Origin: Oleiagrimonas sp963747595
GTDB lineage: Bacteria; Pseudomonadota; Gammaproteobacteria; Xanthomonadales; Rhodanobacteraceae
NCBI GenBank assembly: GCA_963747595.1
Contig: CAVVFO010000002.1
Location: forward strand, 806,001 to 870,000
Length of the DNA: 64,000 nucleotides
Reading direction: 5' to 3'
Positions 33,224-41,795 of this stretch are shown here, piece after piece (position 1 is the first letter of the stretch; each line of letters starts with the position of its first letter). Position numbers and translations under genes: made by a program. The notes below the pieces were generated by a model. The model was not told the DNA's origin and searched no databases. It saw nothing but the letters and a program-made list of their open reading frames with translations.

Positions 33224-35080
33224 ATGAAACCACGTACCTATTCCACCGACGCCCGCACGTCTTCACTCGCGCTGCGCCTTGCTGTTGCCTTTGCACTAGC
33301 GGGCGGCATCCCGGCCTTGGCCATCCCCGCTGCCGCGGGCGCCCCGCTGCTTTCACAGACGAACCAGACGAACGCGTCGGATAACCAGACAGACCCGGGC
33401 AACATGGACTGGCGCTATTACGGCAACGATCAGCTCAATCGCCGCTATCAGAATATCGATCAGATCAACCCGTCGAATGTGGGGCAACTGAAGCCGGCAT
33501 GGGTATTCCATACCGGAGAGATCGGCGACAAGGAATCCTTCGAGGCGTCGCCGATCATGGTCGACGGTACGGTCTACATCTCCACAGGCAAGGACACTGT
33601 GTTCGCGCTCAATGCCGCCACCGGAAAGAAGGAATGGGTGTACAAGCCATCGCACATGCCACCGGACAGCAAGCTTTCGATCTGCTGTGGCAAGGACAGC
33701 CGCGGCGTGGCGTACGGCGATGGCAGGATCTATCTGGCGCGGCTGGATGGCGTGTTGGTGGCACTCAATGCCAAGAACGGCAAAAAGCAATGGCAGGCCA
33801 CTGTGGCTCACTACGGCAAGGGCTACAGCATGACCATGGCGCCCCAGTTCGTCGACGGCAAGGTGATCGTGGGCGTCTCCGGCGGAGAGTACGGCATCGA
33901 GGGCAAGGTGGTCGCCTACGATGGCTCCAGCGGCAAGCCCGCATGGACCTTCCACACGATCAAACCCGATACCTGGGCAGGCGATTCCAGCAAACACGGC
34001 GGCGTGCCAGTGTGGAGTAATCCCTCGGTGGATCCGAAGCTCGGCCTGGTCTATGTCACCACGGGCAATGCCTCACCCGACTTCGATGGCTCCCACCGGG
34101 CCGGCAAGAACCTCTACGCGTCCTCGATCGTGGCGCTGGATGCGAAAACCGGTGACGTGAAGTGGTATTTCCAGGAAGTGCACCACGATATGTGGGATTA
34201 CGACGGCCCCAGCCCGCCAATCCTATTTACCGACCACCACGACGGCCAATCGGTCGCCGCACTGGGACACTGTGACAAAGGCGGCCAGTACTTCATCCTC
34301 AATCGCAGCAACGGCAAGCCGATCTTCAAAGTCACCGAAACCTCCGTGCCGCAACAGCCTGCCTGGCAGCACGCTGCGCCCACGCAGCCCATGTCGGCGG
34401 TACAGCCGCTGACGCCGATCGGATTGCAGAATCCGCCCAAAGGCTACAACTACAATTATCAGCCGTACTTCACGCCGCCGAATCCGAGTACACCAGTGGA
34501 GCAGCCGGGCACCGAAGCTGGCTGCGAATGGCCACCTGGTGCGTTCAGCCCGCGCACCAACTACGTCTACTACGGCGTTCGCTACGAGCCGACCGGATTC
34601 AAGGGTGAGAAAGGACCCATCAAGAATCCCGGCAACACCAAGAAAGACGCAGGCTCGGCCTTCGTACGGCCGCTGCCGGGCATCCATTACTGGGGGTATT
34701 TCGGCGCCACCGACACCACCACCGGCAAAACCGCATGGCGGACCAAGCTGAAACAGGCGCCTTTGACCGGGCCAGTAGTCGCCGGCGACCTGGTCTTCTA
34801 CGGCGAGACCGACGGCAAATTCCACGCAGCCGATGCCAAGACCGGAAAGAATCTGTGGACCTTCAACGTTCCCAAGCGGATCAAGAATGCGGGAGGATCG
34901 GACGGGGCTTTCAGTGTCTACGAAGTCAATAGCCGGGAGTATGTCATTGGCGTCTTCGGCGGCAGTGCCATGGAGCGCCATCTGAATCAGAAGTCGCCCG
35001 TGGGCGATGCGGTCGTGGCCTTCGCCTTGCCCCAGGGATCGAAAACAAGCAATTCAAAGGGTTCAAATAGAAGCCATTAA
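33224..35080 (+). CDS. Secreted PQQ-dependent dehydrogenase
   Basis: A 618-residue periplasmic quinoprotein. A signal peptide spans about residues 10-40 (AVAFALAGGIPALAIPAAAGA). The eight-bladed propeller starts MDWRYYGNDQLNRRYQNIDQINPSNVGQLKPAW. The adjacent-cysteine disulfide typical of PQQ alcohol dehydrogenases is C154-C155 in LSICCGKD. Metal ligands are likely E222 (GGEYGIEG) and N282 (TTGNASPD). The catalytic Asp is D325 in HHDMWDYDGPSPP, with D327 two residues later. The substrate is unknown: an alcohol or sugar. There is no heme CxxCH motif, and no cytochrome partner gene is adjacent. Upstream lie a scar and a run of C residues just before the start. Confidence 0.85.
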   Translation: MKPRTYSTDARTSSLALRLAVAFALAGGIPALAIPAAAGAPLLSQTNQTNASDNQTDPGNMDWRYYGNDQLNRRYQNIDQINPSNVGQLKPAWVFHTGEIGDKESFEASPIMVDGTVYISTGKDTVFALNAATGKKEWVYKPSHMPPDSKLSICCGKDSRGVAYGDGRIYLARLDGVLVALNAKNGKKQWQATVAHYGKGYSMTMAPQFVDGKVIVGVSGGEYGIEGKVVAYDGSSGKPAWTFHTIKPDTWAGDSSKHGGVPVWSNPSVDPKLGLVYVTTGNASPDFDGSHRAGKNLYASSIVALDAKTGDVKWYFQEVHHDMWDYDGPSPPILFTDHHDGQSVAALGHCDKGGQYFILNRSNGKPIFKVTETSVPQQPAWQHAAPTQPMSAVQPLTPIGLQNPPKGYNYNYQPYFTPPNPSTPVEQPGTEAGCEWPPGAFSPRTNYVYYGVRYEPTGFKGEKGPIKNPGNTKKDAGSAFVRPLPGIHYWGYFGATDTTTGKTAWRTKLKQAPLTGPVVAGDLVFYGETDGKFHAADAKTGKNLWTFNVPKRIKNAGGSDGAFSVYEVNSREYVIGVFGGSAMERHLNQKSPVGDAVVAFALPQGSKTSNSKGSNRSH

Positions 35081-35114
35081 TTGCGGAGCACTGTCACCGG
35101 TTTGCTTCCGAAAA

Positions 35115-35190
35115 GTGTCAGGGCCAATTTACCGCGGGTGTGCAGCGGCAAGGAGGGGTCCCGAGAATAAGCATTAAATGTCCCTGACAC
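35115..35190. repeat. Inverted repeat unit (GTGTCAGGG ... CCCTGACAC)
   Basis: GTGTCAGGG (35115-35123) faces CCCTGACAC (35182-35190), with further imperfect pairing outside (CCGAAAA against TTTTTCGGG). The ends TGTCCCTGACACC resemble sequences often found around REP-associated transposase or MITE-like scars. It sits between the PQQ dehydrogenase and the AbiTii gene, in a stretch of about 250 bases without a gene. Confidence 0.6.
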
Positions 35191-35328
35191 CATTTTTCGG
35201 GCAGGATCACTTCCTACCGTGAGATAAGTGAACCTGACCCCGTTCCGCTACGTGAGTTGCCTACGCTTATAACGCAAAGGTAAGCGGCGCGCGTAGTGCG
35301 TCCGCTTGGGACGCCGTTGTAGAGGACA

Positions 35329-36221
35329 TCACACCATAGCCCCCAACGCTGCGACGATACCTTGGAACAAAGCCGCACTCGCAACACCCTCCAGGACGGA
35401 GCGCACGCTCCGAAGACTTTCTTTGAGTATTGTTACGTTCGGTTTCTGGGAGCCTAATTGTGCCTCGATGCACGCAATGTCCGTTTTGACCTGTGATTCT
35501 TGGGCGCGAGTTGCGCTTCGACAAGGCGCTCCTTGAGTTCCCTTATGACGCTTGCGACCGCGTCAAGGTCAAGCGTCTTGCTGAAGTTTTGAGTTGACTG
35601 TTTTGTGCCCTGCTGGAACTGAGATTCAGACATTGATCCAATGTAATTATCAAGATGTCCTACATTGAACGTGAGATTGCTTGCCTGTTGTTTCTCTTCT
35701 TGCGAAAAGCTCACACCTTCTCCGGTTATACCTTGTTCTTCAAGGCCTAGAGACCACTCAAGTACCATATTGCGGATCTTGTCGAGAAGACCATGAATCC
35801 GAGCCTTCGCCAATATTATTGCCGGCTCAAGCGGAAATTCCATGCCCTTCATAAGTTTTTGTTCAACGGACTTGGCGAGTTTCACGTAGACCGTATCACC
35901 GTCCCCATTCGCAATTTGCTCGAGTTCATAGACACTTTGTGATGTGCCACGCTTTGAAAGTGTCTCGGCAATTTCAACATTTTGAATTATCAAAGGTTGC
36001 CATCCGTGATAAGGGTTATGCACCTTCAATTCTCCACGCAACTTCCGATATTCCGGTACGTCGGAACCTTCGGGGTAGCCATTGAGTTCATGCGAGAGCC
36101 ATTCAACGATATCAATCGTTTTGAGCTTTCTGGCCGTAACGAGAGCCTTCCGAAGAAGATCAGCTGTAGACACTGAACTATCTAGCGCATCCCTCTGTAG
36201 TTCAAGTACTAAGGAAGTCAT
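35329..36221 (-). pseudogene. AbiTii-family protein gene with a frameshift, low GC
   Basis: The intact frame gives 255 residues starting LVLELQRDALDSSVSTADLLRKALVTARKLK, the hallmark of the AbiTii domain family found near abortive-infection genes. Also ELNGYPEGSDVPEYRKLRGELKVHNPYHGWQPL. Near 35510 the frame ends prematurely as APKNHRSKRTLRASRHN. One extra base there would continue as QESQVKTDIACIEAQLGSQK and end with SVRSVLEGVASAALFQGIVAALGAMV at 35329-35331, the proper C-terminal domain; total about 297 residues. The DNA is visibly AT-richer than its neighbours, which supports transfer. No partner gene is seen. The protein may be inactive, or the frameshift may be an error. Confidence 0.78.
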
Positions 36222-36543
36222 CCTGTGCCCTCTAACTTAAATTCGATTGCGAAGTGACGTGCAACCTCGCAGCCTAACCTGCGTGGTCGTCGGTCACCCT
36301 GCGCCACCAAGCGTTCACAATCAATGGCTTGCGCCCTTCGCTGCAGCCTGACCCCGCAGCCTGATCTCCCCATGCGGCGGCTTGCTGATTTTGCGACCAC
36401 CAACAGTGGATCGTTGGTTCCCGCAGCGAAGGTGGTTGCCGCCAACCGGCAGCGGTGCGGTGATCACGACCACACCTGATACCAGCCCAAGAGTTCCCCG
36501 CATGCAAACCGCGCGCTCCCCCCGTTCGCTCCCAGCATAGCGC
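36222..36543. other. Intergenic region between AbiTii gene and the proA terminator
   Basis: About 320 bases with open but unlike frames. GC content rises back to the genome level after the AbiTii start, so the low-GC tract ends here. No attachment site or tRNA is visible. Confidence 0.45.
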
Positions 36544-36578
36544 AAAAAAAACCCGCGCCGCAGATGATGCGGCGCGGG
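36544..36578 (-). terminator. Rho-independent terminator of the arg-pro operon
   Basis: Arms CCCGCGCCGCA (36552-36562) and TGCGGCGCGGG (36568-36578) pair perfectly around GATGA. On the minus strand eight T residues follow (36551-36544). It lies 50 bases after the proA stop. Confidence 0.93.
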
Positions 36579-36628
36579 CGGCTGTTTCATCCCGCCAAGC
36601 GGGACGCGTTTATCGATGCCGCCTCGAC

Positions 36629-37909
36629 TCAGGCTGCCTTGTCCGCCTGCTTGCTCTCGGCATGCCGCACCTGCCCATTCCCATGCAGCACAAAGCGCTC
36701 GATGGTCAACGACTCGGCCCCCATCGGCCCGTAGGAATGCAACCGCGTAGTGGAAATACCGATCTCCGCGCCCAAGCCCAACTCGCCGCCGTCGGAGAAG
36801 CGTGACGAAGTGTTGACCATCACCACCGCCGAACGCAGCGCATGCACAAAGCGATCCGACACCGCCTTGTCCTTCGCCGCGATGACCTCGGTATGGTCAG
36901 AACCAAACCGCCGCGCGTGAGCGATGGCAGCATCGACATCGTCGACTACGGCGATGGCCAGCTTCAGCGCCAGAAACTCGGTGGCGTAGTCCTCTTCGGT
37001 GGCCGCGGCGATGTCCGGCACGCGCTTGCGCGTGGCTTCGTCGCCGAACATTTCCACACCGCGCTCGGCCATGGCCTTGGCGGCGCGCGGCAGGAATTCG
37101 TCGGCGATGTCCTTGTGCACCAGCAGCGTTTCCAGCGAGTTGCAGGCGGCCGGGCGCGTGGTCTTGCCGTCGATCAGCAGGTCGATGGCCTGGTCCAGGT
37201 CGGCGCTGGCATCCACATAGAAGTGGCACACGCCCTTGTAGTGCTTGATGACCGGCACGCGCGCATTCTCGGTGACGAAGCGGATCAGGCCCTCACCGCC
37301 GCGCGGGATGATGAGGTCCACGATGTCGTTGAGCTGCATCAGCTCCTGCATGGCTTCGCGGCTGAGATCATCCAGCAGCACCATGCCGTCCTCGGACAGC
37401 CCGGCGTCCTTCAGGGCGCCGCGCAGGCACCTGGCGATGGCCTGGTTGGAGCGCACCGCCTCCTTGCCGCCGCGCAGGATGACGCCATTGCCGGCCTTGA
37501 TGCACAGGGCCGCGGCGTCGGCGGTGACGTTGGGACGGGCTTCGTAGATCATCGCCACCACGCCCAGCGGCACGCGCACGCGCTCGATGGTGAAGCCCTT
37601 GTCGGACTTGATGGTGCGCGTGACCTGACCGACGGGATCGGGCAGTTCGGCCACTTCGCGCAGCGCCTTGGCGACGCCGGCCAGACGCGACTCGTCCAGC
37701 ATCAGGCGATCCAGCATGGCCTCGGAAATACCCTTTTCCTTGGCCGCCTTCATGTCCTCGGCGTTGGCGGCCAGCACGTCCTTGGCATTGGCTTCCAGCG
37801 CGTTCGCCATGGAGCGCAGCAGCGCGTTCTTCGCGTCGGTGGACAGCTGGGCGATTTCGACCGCGGCATCGCGGCACTTGATGGCGTTTTCGCGAACGGA
37901 TGTGCTCAT
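36629..37909 (-). CDS. proA: Gamma-glutamyl phosphate reductase
   Basis: A 426-residue aldehyde-dehydrogenase-fold enzyme reducing gamma-glutamyl phosphate to glutamate semialdehyde with NADPH, the second step of proline synthesis. Blocks VRVPLGVVAMIYEARPNVTADAAALCIKAGN and ILRGGKEAVRSN are typical. The catalytic cysteine lies in RPAACNSLETLLVH. Its start overlaps the proB stop by four bases. Last gene of the leftward operon, followed by a strong terminator. Confidence 0.96.
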   Translation of the reverse strand: MSTSVRENAIKCRDAAVEIAQLSTDAKNALLRSMANALEANAKDVLAANAEDMKAAKEKGISEAMLDRLMLDESRLAGVAKALREVAELPDPVGQVTRTIKSDKGFTIERVRVPLGVVAMIYEARPNVTADAAALCIKAGNGVILRGGKEAVRSNQAIARCLRGALKDAGLSEDGMVLLDDLSREAMQELMQLNDIVDLIIPRGGEGLIRFVTENARVPVIKHYKGVCHFYVDASADLDQAIDLLIDGKTTRPAACNSLETLLVHKDIADEFLPRAAKAMAERGVEMFGDEATRKRVPDIAAATEEDYATEFLALKLAIAVVDDVDAAIAHARRFGSDHTEVIAAKDKAVSDRFVHALRSAVVMVNTSSRFSDGGELGLGAEIGISTTRLHSYGPMGAESLTIERFVLHGNGQVRHAESKQADKAA

Positions 37910-39069
37910 GTGGTCACTCCTGTATCGATGGTCACGAGGTCGTCGCGGTGCACGATGGATTCACCGTAGCTGTAGCCGAGCAACGCCTCGATCTCGCGTG
38001 TATGGGAGCCGGCGATTTGGCTGAGTTCAGCCGCGCCGTACTGGGTGATGCCGCGGGCGATGACTTCATCGTCGTCCGAGTCGTCGGCGACGATCTGCAC
38101 CATGTCGCCGCGCTGGAATTCGCCGTCGACGCTGACGATGCCCTTGGGCAGCAGCGACGCTCCCTCGCCGGACAGGGCCTTGACCGCCCCGGCATCGACG
38201 CGGATGTGGCCGGGCACGGCGGGCACGTGCAGCAACCAGGACTTGCGGGCCTGCAGGCGCGTGGCGCTGACGCGCAGGCGCGTGCCGCGCAGCAGATCGT
38301 TGGACAGCAGGCGCACCACGTCGCTGTCGCGACCGTTGAACAGGATGGTCTCGATGCCGGCGGCGGCGGCTTTCTCCGCGGCCTCCAGCTTGGTGCGCAT
38401 GCCGCCGGTGCCCACGCTGCTGCCGGGATCGCCGGCCATGGCCATGATTTCCGGCGTCATCTCCTCGACCACGTCGATGGGCGCGGCTTCCGGACCGCTG
38501 CGCGGATCGGCGGTGTACAGGCCGTCGATGTCGGTGGCGATCAGCAGCAGGTCGGAATCGGTCAGGGCGGCGACGATGGCGGCCAGATTGTCGTTGTCGC
38601 CGAGGGTCAGCTCGTCCACCGCCACGGTGTCGTTCTCGTTGACCACCGGCAGGATCTCGTGCGCCAGCAGTTCGCGGATGGTGCCGCGGGCGTTGAGATA
38701 GCGGCGGCGGTCACGCAGGTCGTCGTGGGTCAGCAGGACCTGTGCCAGCGGGCGATCAAACAGGCGCTGCCAGAGGGCGATGGTCTGCGTCTGCCCCAGG
38801 GCCGCCATGGCCTGGCGCTTGGCGCTGGAGGCGGTTTCGGCGTCGATATGGCCGCTCAGCAGAAGCCGGCCCGCGGCGACGGCGCCGGACGACACCAGGA
38901 TCACTTCGCGCCCCGCGGCCTGGCAGGCCGCCATGAACTGTGCCAGCCCCAAGGCGTAGCGTGTACTCAGGCCGCCGGCCTGGTCGGCCAGAAGACTGCT
39001 CCCCACTTTCAGCACCGCGCGCTTCCATGGTGGAACGGATTGTTCTTTGAATTTCTTCAGTGTCGTCAT
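37906..39069 (-). CDS. proB: Glutamate 5-kinase with PUA domain
   Basis: A 387-residue kinase that phosphorylates glutamate, the first step of proline synthesis. The amino-acid kinase domain starts WKRAVLKVGSSLLAD and has VILVSSGAVAAGRL and VNENDTVAVDELTLGDNDNLAA. A C-terminal PUA domain (about 285-370) is present, as in E. coli. Proline feedback acts on the kinase domain. It overlaps both argH (upstream) and proA (downstream), so proline and arginine genes are translationally linked. Confidence 0.96.
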   Translation of the reverse strand: MTTLKKFKEQSVPPWKRAVLKVGSSLLADQAGGLSTRYALGLAQFMAACQAAGREVILVSSGAVAAGRLLLSGHIDAETASSAKRQAMAALGQTQTIALWQRLFDRPLAQVLLTHDDLRDRRRYLNARGTIRELLAHEILPVVNENDTVAVDELTLGDNDNLAAIVAALTDSDLLLIATDIDGLYTADPRSGPEAAPIDVVEEMTPEIMAMAGDPGSSVGTGGMRTKLEAAEKAAAAGIETILFNGRDSDVVRLLSNDLLRGTRLRVSATRLQARKSWLLHVPAVPGHIRVDAGAVKALSGEGASLLPKGIVSVDGEFQRGDMVQIVADDSDDDEVIARGITQYGAAELSQIAGSHTREIEALLGYSYGESIVHRDDLVTIDTGVTT

Positions 39070-40385
39070 GGGCTCTCGTGTGCTTGCAGCTGATCCAGAA
39101 TGACATGATGGCGTTTTTGCAGAACATCAAGGTGCAGACTCGCCGATCCGCCGGGCGAGGTGCGCGCCGCGAGGCTCTGGTCCGGTTCACGGCCACCGCC
39201 GACCTCCGCAGACGCCGCAGCGGCGGCGCGATAGGCATCGCGAAACGGCACGCCGGCAGCGGCCTGCTCGATGGCCACATCCGTAGCGTACATGGCCGGA
39301 TCGACCGCCGCGCGCATGACCTGCGCATTCCAGCGCATGCCATCCAGCAACGACGGTACCAGCACCAGCGCCGCCAGCGCACGGCCCACGCCATGGCAGA
39401 TGGCGCCCTTGCTCAGCTGCAGGTCGCGCTGGTAACCGGAGGGCAGCGACAGCACCTGCTCGATCTCGGTGCGCGCGGCAGCCACGGAGGCATAGGTGGC
39501 GCGCAGCATTTCCACCACGTCGGGATTGCGCTTGTTGGGCATGATGGAACTGCCGGTGGTGAAAGCATCCGGCAGTTCCACGAAATTGAATTCGGCGGTG
39601 GTGAACAGGCTCAGGTCCCACGCCATGCGGCGCAGGTCCAGCAGCGCCGAGGCGAAGGCATCCAGCACGGCCAGCTCGAACTTGCCGCGCGAGAGCTGCG
39701 CGTAGATGGGGCTGACCTGCATGCGCGAGAAACCCAGCGTCTGCGTGGTGTAGGCGCGATCCAGCGGCAGGTTGACACCGTAACCGGCGGCCGTGCCCAG
39801 CGGATTGGCATCGATCCAGTCGCGGGTCTGCAGTGCGCGCTGCGCGTTGTCGATGAAGCCTTCGGCGAACCCGGCGAACCACATCGCGGTGGACGAGACC
39901 ACGGCGCGCTGCAGATGCGTGTAACCGGGCAGCGGCAGCGCCGGTTCGGCGGCGCGCTTGAGGCAGACATCGGCAATGGCATGACATGTGTGCGCCAGTT
40001 CCGCCAGCTTGTGACGCAGCCACAGGCGCGTCGCCACCAGCACCTGGTCGTTGCGGCTGCGGCCGGTATGCACGCGGCGACCGGCGTCGCCGAGGCGTTC
40101 GGTCAGGCGCGCCTCGATGGCCGAATGGCCGTCCTCGTAGCGGGCATCGAGCACGAAACTGCCATTCGTGAAATCCTCCGCCAGCACGTCCAGCTCGCGG
40201 CACAGCGCCTGCGCATCGTCCGCGCTGATGACGTCGATACGCGCCAGCCCCTCCACGTGCGCCTTGCTGGCCTGGATGTCGTGCAGGAAGAATTCGCGGT
40301 CCAGAAGCACGTCGTCGCCGGCCAGGAACTGCATGATGCGTGCATCCACCTGCACGCCGTCTTTTTGCCAGAGCAGATTGCTCAT
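39066..40385 (-). CDS. argH: Argininosuccinate lyase
   Basis: A 439-residue member of the fumarase/aspartase superfamily that splits argininosuccinate to arginine and fumarate. The family signature SSIMPNKRNPDVVE is clear (GSSxMPxKxNP). Also HTGRSRNDQVLVATRLWLR and GYTHLQRA. ATG 40385 gives the standard N-terminus MSNLLWQKD; the frame is open further upstream without similarity. It overlaps proB by four bases. Confidence 0.96.
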   Translation of the reverse strand: MSNLLWQKDGVQVDARIMQFLAGDDVLLDREFFLHDIQASKAHVEGLARIDVISADDAQALCRELDVLAEDFTNGSFVLDARYEDGHSAIEARLTERLGDAGRRVHTGRSRNDQVLVATRLWLRHKLAELAHTCHAIADVCLKRAAEPALPLPGYTHLQRAVVSSTAMWFAGFAEGFIDNAQRALQTRDWIDANPLGTAAGYGVNLPLDRAYTTQTLGFSRMQVSPIYAQLSRGKFELAVLDAFASALLDLRRMAWDLSLFTTAEFNFVELPDAFTTGSSIMPNKRNPDVVEMLRATYASVAAARTEIEQVLSLPSGYQRDLQLSKGAICHGVGRALAALVLVPSLLDGMRWNAQVMRAAVDPAMYATDVAIEQAAAGVPFRDAYRAAAAASAEVGGGREPDQSLAARTSPGGSASLHLDVLQKRHHVILDQLQAHESP

Positions 40386-40566
40386 GTGATGTGGTGTCCT
40401 GCTGCTGCGTCTGTCATGGATGGCGGCTGATGAGCGCCCCTCGTCGCCCATACGATAACAAGCCGCCGGCGTGATGTTTGGCGGTCACCACGGCAGCTGC
40501 GGTGGCCAACTGCGACACGCGCGCCCCGCATGCGGGTATTGTGCCCCCGCGACCATGTACTCCGTG

Positions 40567-41556
40567 TTACTGCTGGGCCGCCCCCTGCGCTGGCGGCGCA
40601 GCCGGCGCCGGAATGCCGGCCATCTCCGGCAACGACAGCGCCCTGTTGAGATTCTGCAGCGCCTGTGTGGCGGCGCCCTTGAGCAGGTTGTCCAGGGTGG
40701 CGGCCAGCACCACGCGCCTGCCGTCGGCCGCCACCGCGAAGCCGCCCAGTTCGGCGTGATGATGTCCCGCGACACGGCTGACCCACGGCGCATCATCCAG
40801 CACGCGTATCAGCGGCTCCTTCTCGTAGCGCGCGCGATAGCGGGCGATGACTTCGTCGCCGCGGATCGCCCGCGACAGATACAGGTTGGTGGTGACCGTG
40901 AGGCCGCGGAAATGCGGCGCCACATGCGGCATGAACTCCACCGGCACGCCCAGCTGCCGGCTGGCTTCGCGCTCGTGCACGTGACCGACCAGGCTGTAGG
41001 GCATCAGGTTGTCGCGCAGCTGCTGCGGGTCGTTGCGTGACGAGGGCGTGGTGCCCGCACCCGAATACCCGGACACGCCGAAACACACTGGTGGACCGGC
41101 CAGCCACTCCTTCAGCGGCGCCACCGACAGCTGCATGGCGGTGGCGTAGCAGCCGGGGTTGGCGATGCGTTTCTGGCCACGGTAGCGGTCACGGGTCAGC
41201 TCCGGCAGACCGTAGTACCAGGTTTCGTCGAAACGGTGATCGGCCGACAGGTCCACGATCACCGTGTGCGGCGCGGTCTCGTCCAGCGCCGCGACGAAGG
41301 CATCGGAGGCGTCATTGGGCAAGGCCAGGATCACCGCGTCCGCACCGCGCGATGCCACCGCCTGCGCATCCAGCGCCTCGTATGCCAGGTCGCCCGCGTA
41401 ATCGGGGTTGTGTGCGTCCACGCGCTGCCCGTCCAGCTCCCGCGAGGAGACGAATGCGAGATCCAGTTGTGGATGCGCGGCGATCAGGCGGATCAGCTCG
41501 GCACCGGTATGGCCGCGGGCGCCGACGATGCCAACGTGTTTGATGCTGTCTGTCAT
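40567..41556 (-). CDS. argC: N-acetyl-gamma-glutamyl-phosphate reductase
   Basis: A 329-residue NADP-dependent reductase of the acetylated arginine pathway. Rossmann motif VGIVGARGHTGAELIRLI; catalytic cysteine in RIANPGCYATAMQL; later GVSGYSGAGTTPSSR and PHVAPHFRGLTVTTNLYL. It follows the fused argB gene after a 239-base gap with repeats and precedes argH by about 180 bases. The C-terminal tail (PAPAAPPAQGAAQQ) is Ala/Pro-rich and unusual. Confidence 0.95.
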   Translation of the reverse strand: MTDSIKHVGIVGARGHTGAELIRLIAAHPQLDLAFVSSRELDGQRVDAHNPDYAGDLAYEALDAQAVASRGADAVILALPNDASDAFVAALDETAPHTVIVDLSADHRFDETWYYGLPELTRDRYRGQKRIANPGCYATAMQLSVAPLKEWLAGPPVCFGVSGYSGAGTTPSSRNDPQQLRDNLMPYSLVGHVHEREASRQLGVPVEFMPHVAPHFRGLTVTTNLYLSRAIRGDEVIARYRARYEKEPLIRVLDDAPWVSRVAGHHHAELGGFAVAADGRRVVLAATLDNLLKGAATQALQNLNRALSLPEMAGIPAPAAPPAQGAAQQ

Positions 41557-41653
41557 GAAATCCTCAAAAAAAAAACCGTTCGCCCTGATGCTTCGACAAG
41601 CTCAGCACAGGGTCCGCTTCGCGTATCGAAGGGCGATGTCCGACTGTGCGGTT

Positions 41654-41685
41654 CCGTTCGTGGTTCGATACCTCACCACGAACGG
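41654..41685. repeat. Hairpin repeat CCGTTCGTGGT, copy in argB-argC gap
   Basis: CCGTTCGTGGT (41654-41664) pairs perfectly with ACCACGAACGG (41675-41685). A near-identical unit in the opposite orientation lies at 44394-44426. Nearby CTTCGACAAGCTCAG and TCGAAGGGCGA resemble common proteobacterial REP-type pieces. Confidence 0.75.
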
Positions 41686-41691
41686 CAGGGA

Positions 41692-41740
41692 GAGATTATG
41701 AACGGTGCGGGAGATTATGAACGGTGCGGGAGATTATGAA
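41692..41740. repeat. 19-base tandem repeat, about 2.6 copies
   Basis: The unit GAGATTATGAACGGTGCGG occurs at 41692-41710 and 41711-41729, with a partial third copy from 41730. The TGAACGG part resembles the end of the adjacent hairpin repeat, so it may have arisen by slippage. Confidence 0.85.
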
Positions 41741-41795
41741 TCCAGTCTGTTCCAGCCGCGCCGACGTACAGGAATAATTTGGTTGCTACGACAGC

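Noticed and set aside
33224..35080. Confident assignment as lanthanide methanol dehydrogenase XoxF
   Set aside because: The D-x-D spacing is shared with glucose-type quinoproteins and the surrounding HHDMWDYDGPSPP is not XoxF-like enough; kept as an open question.
36218..36445. 75-codon minus-strand frame upstream of the AbiTii gene
   Set aside because: No family-like sequence and no ribosome binding site; probably noncoding.
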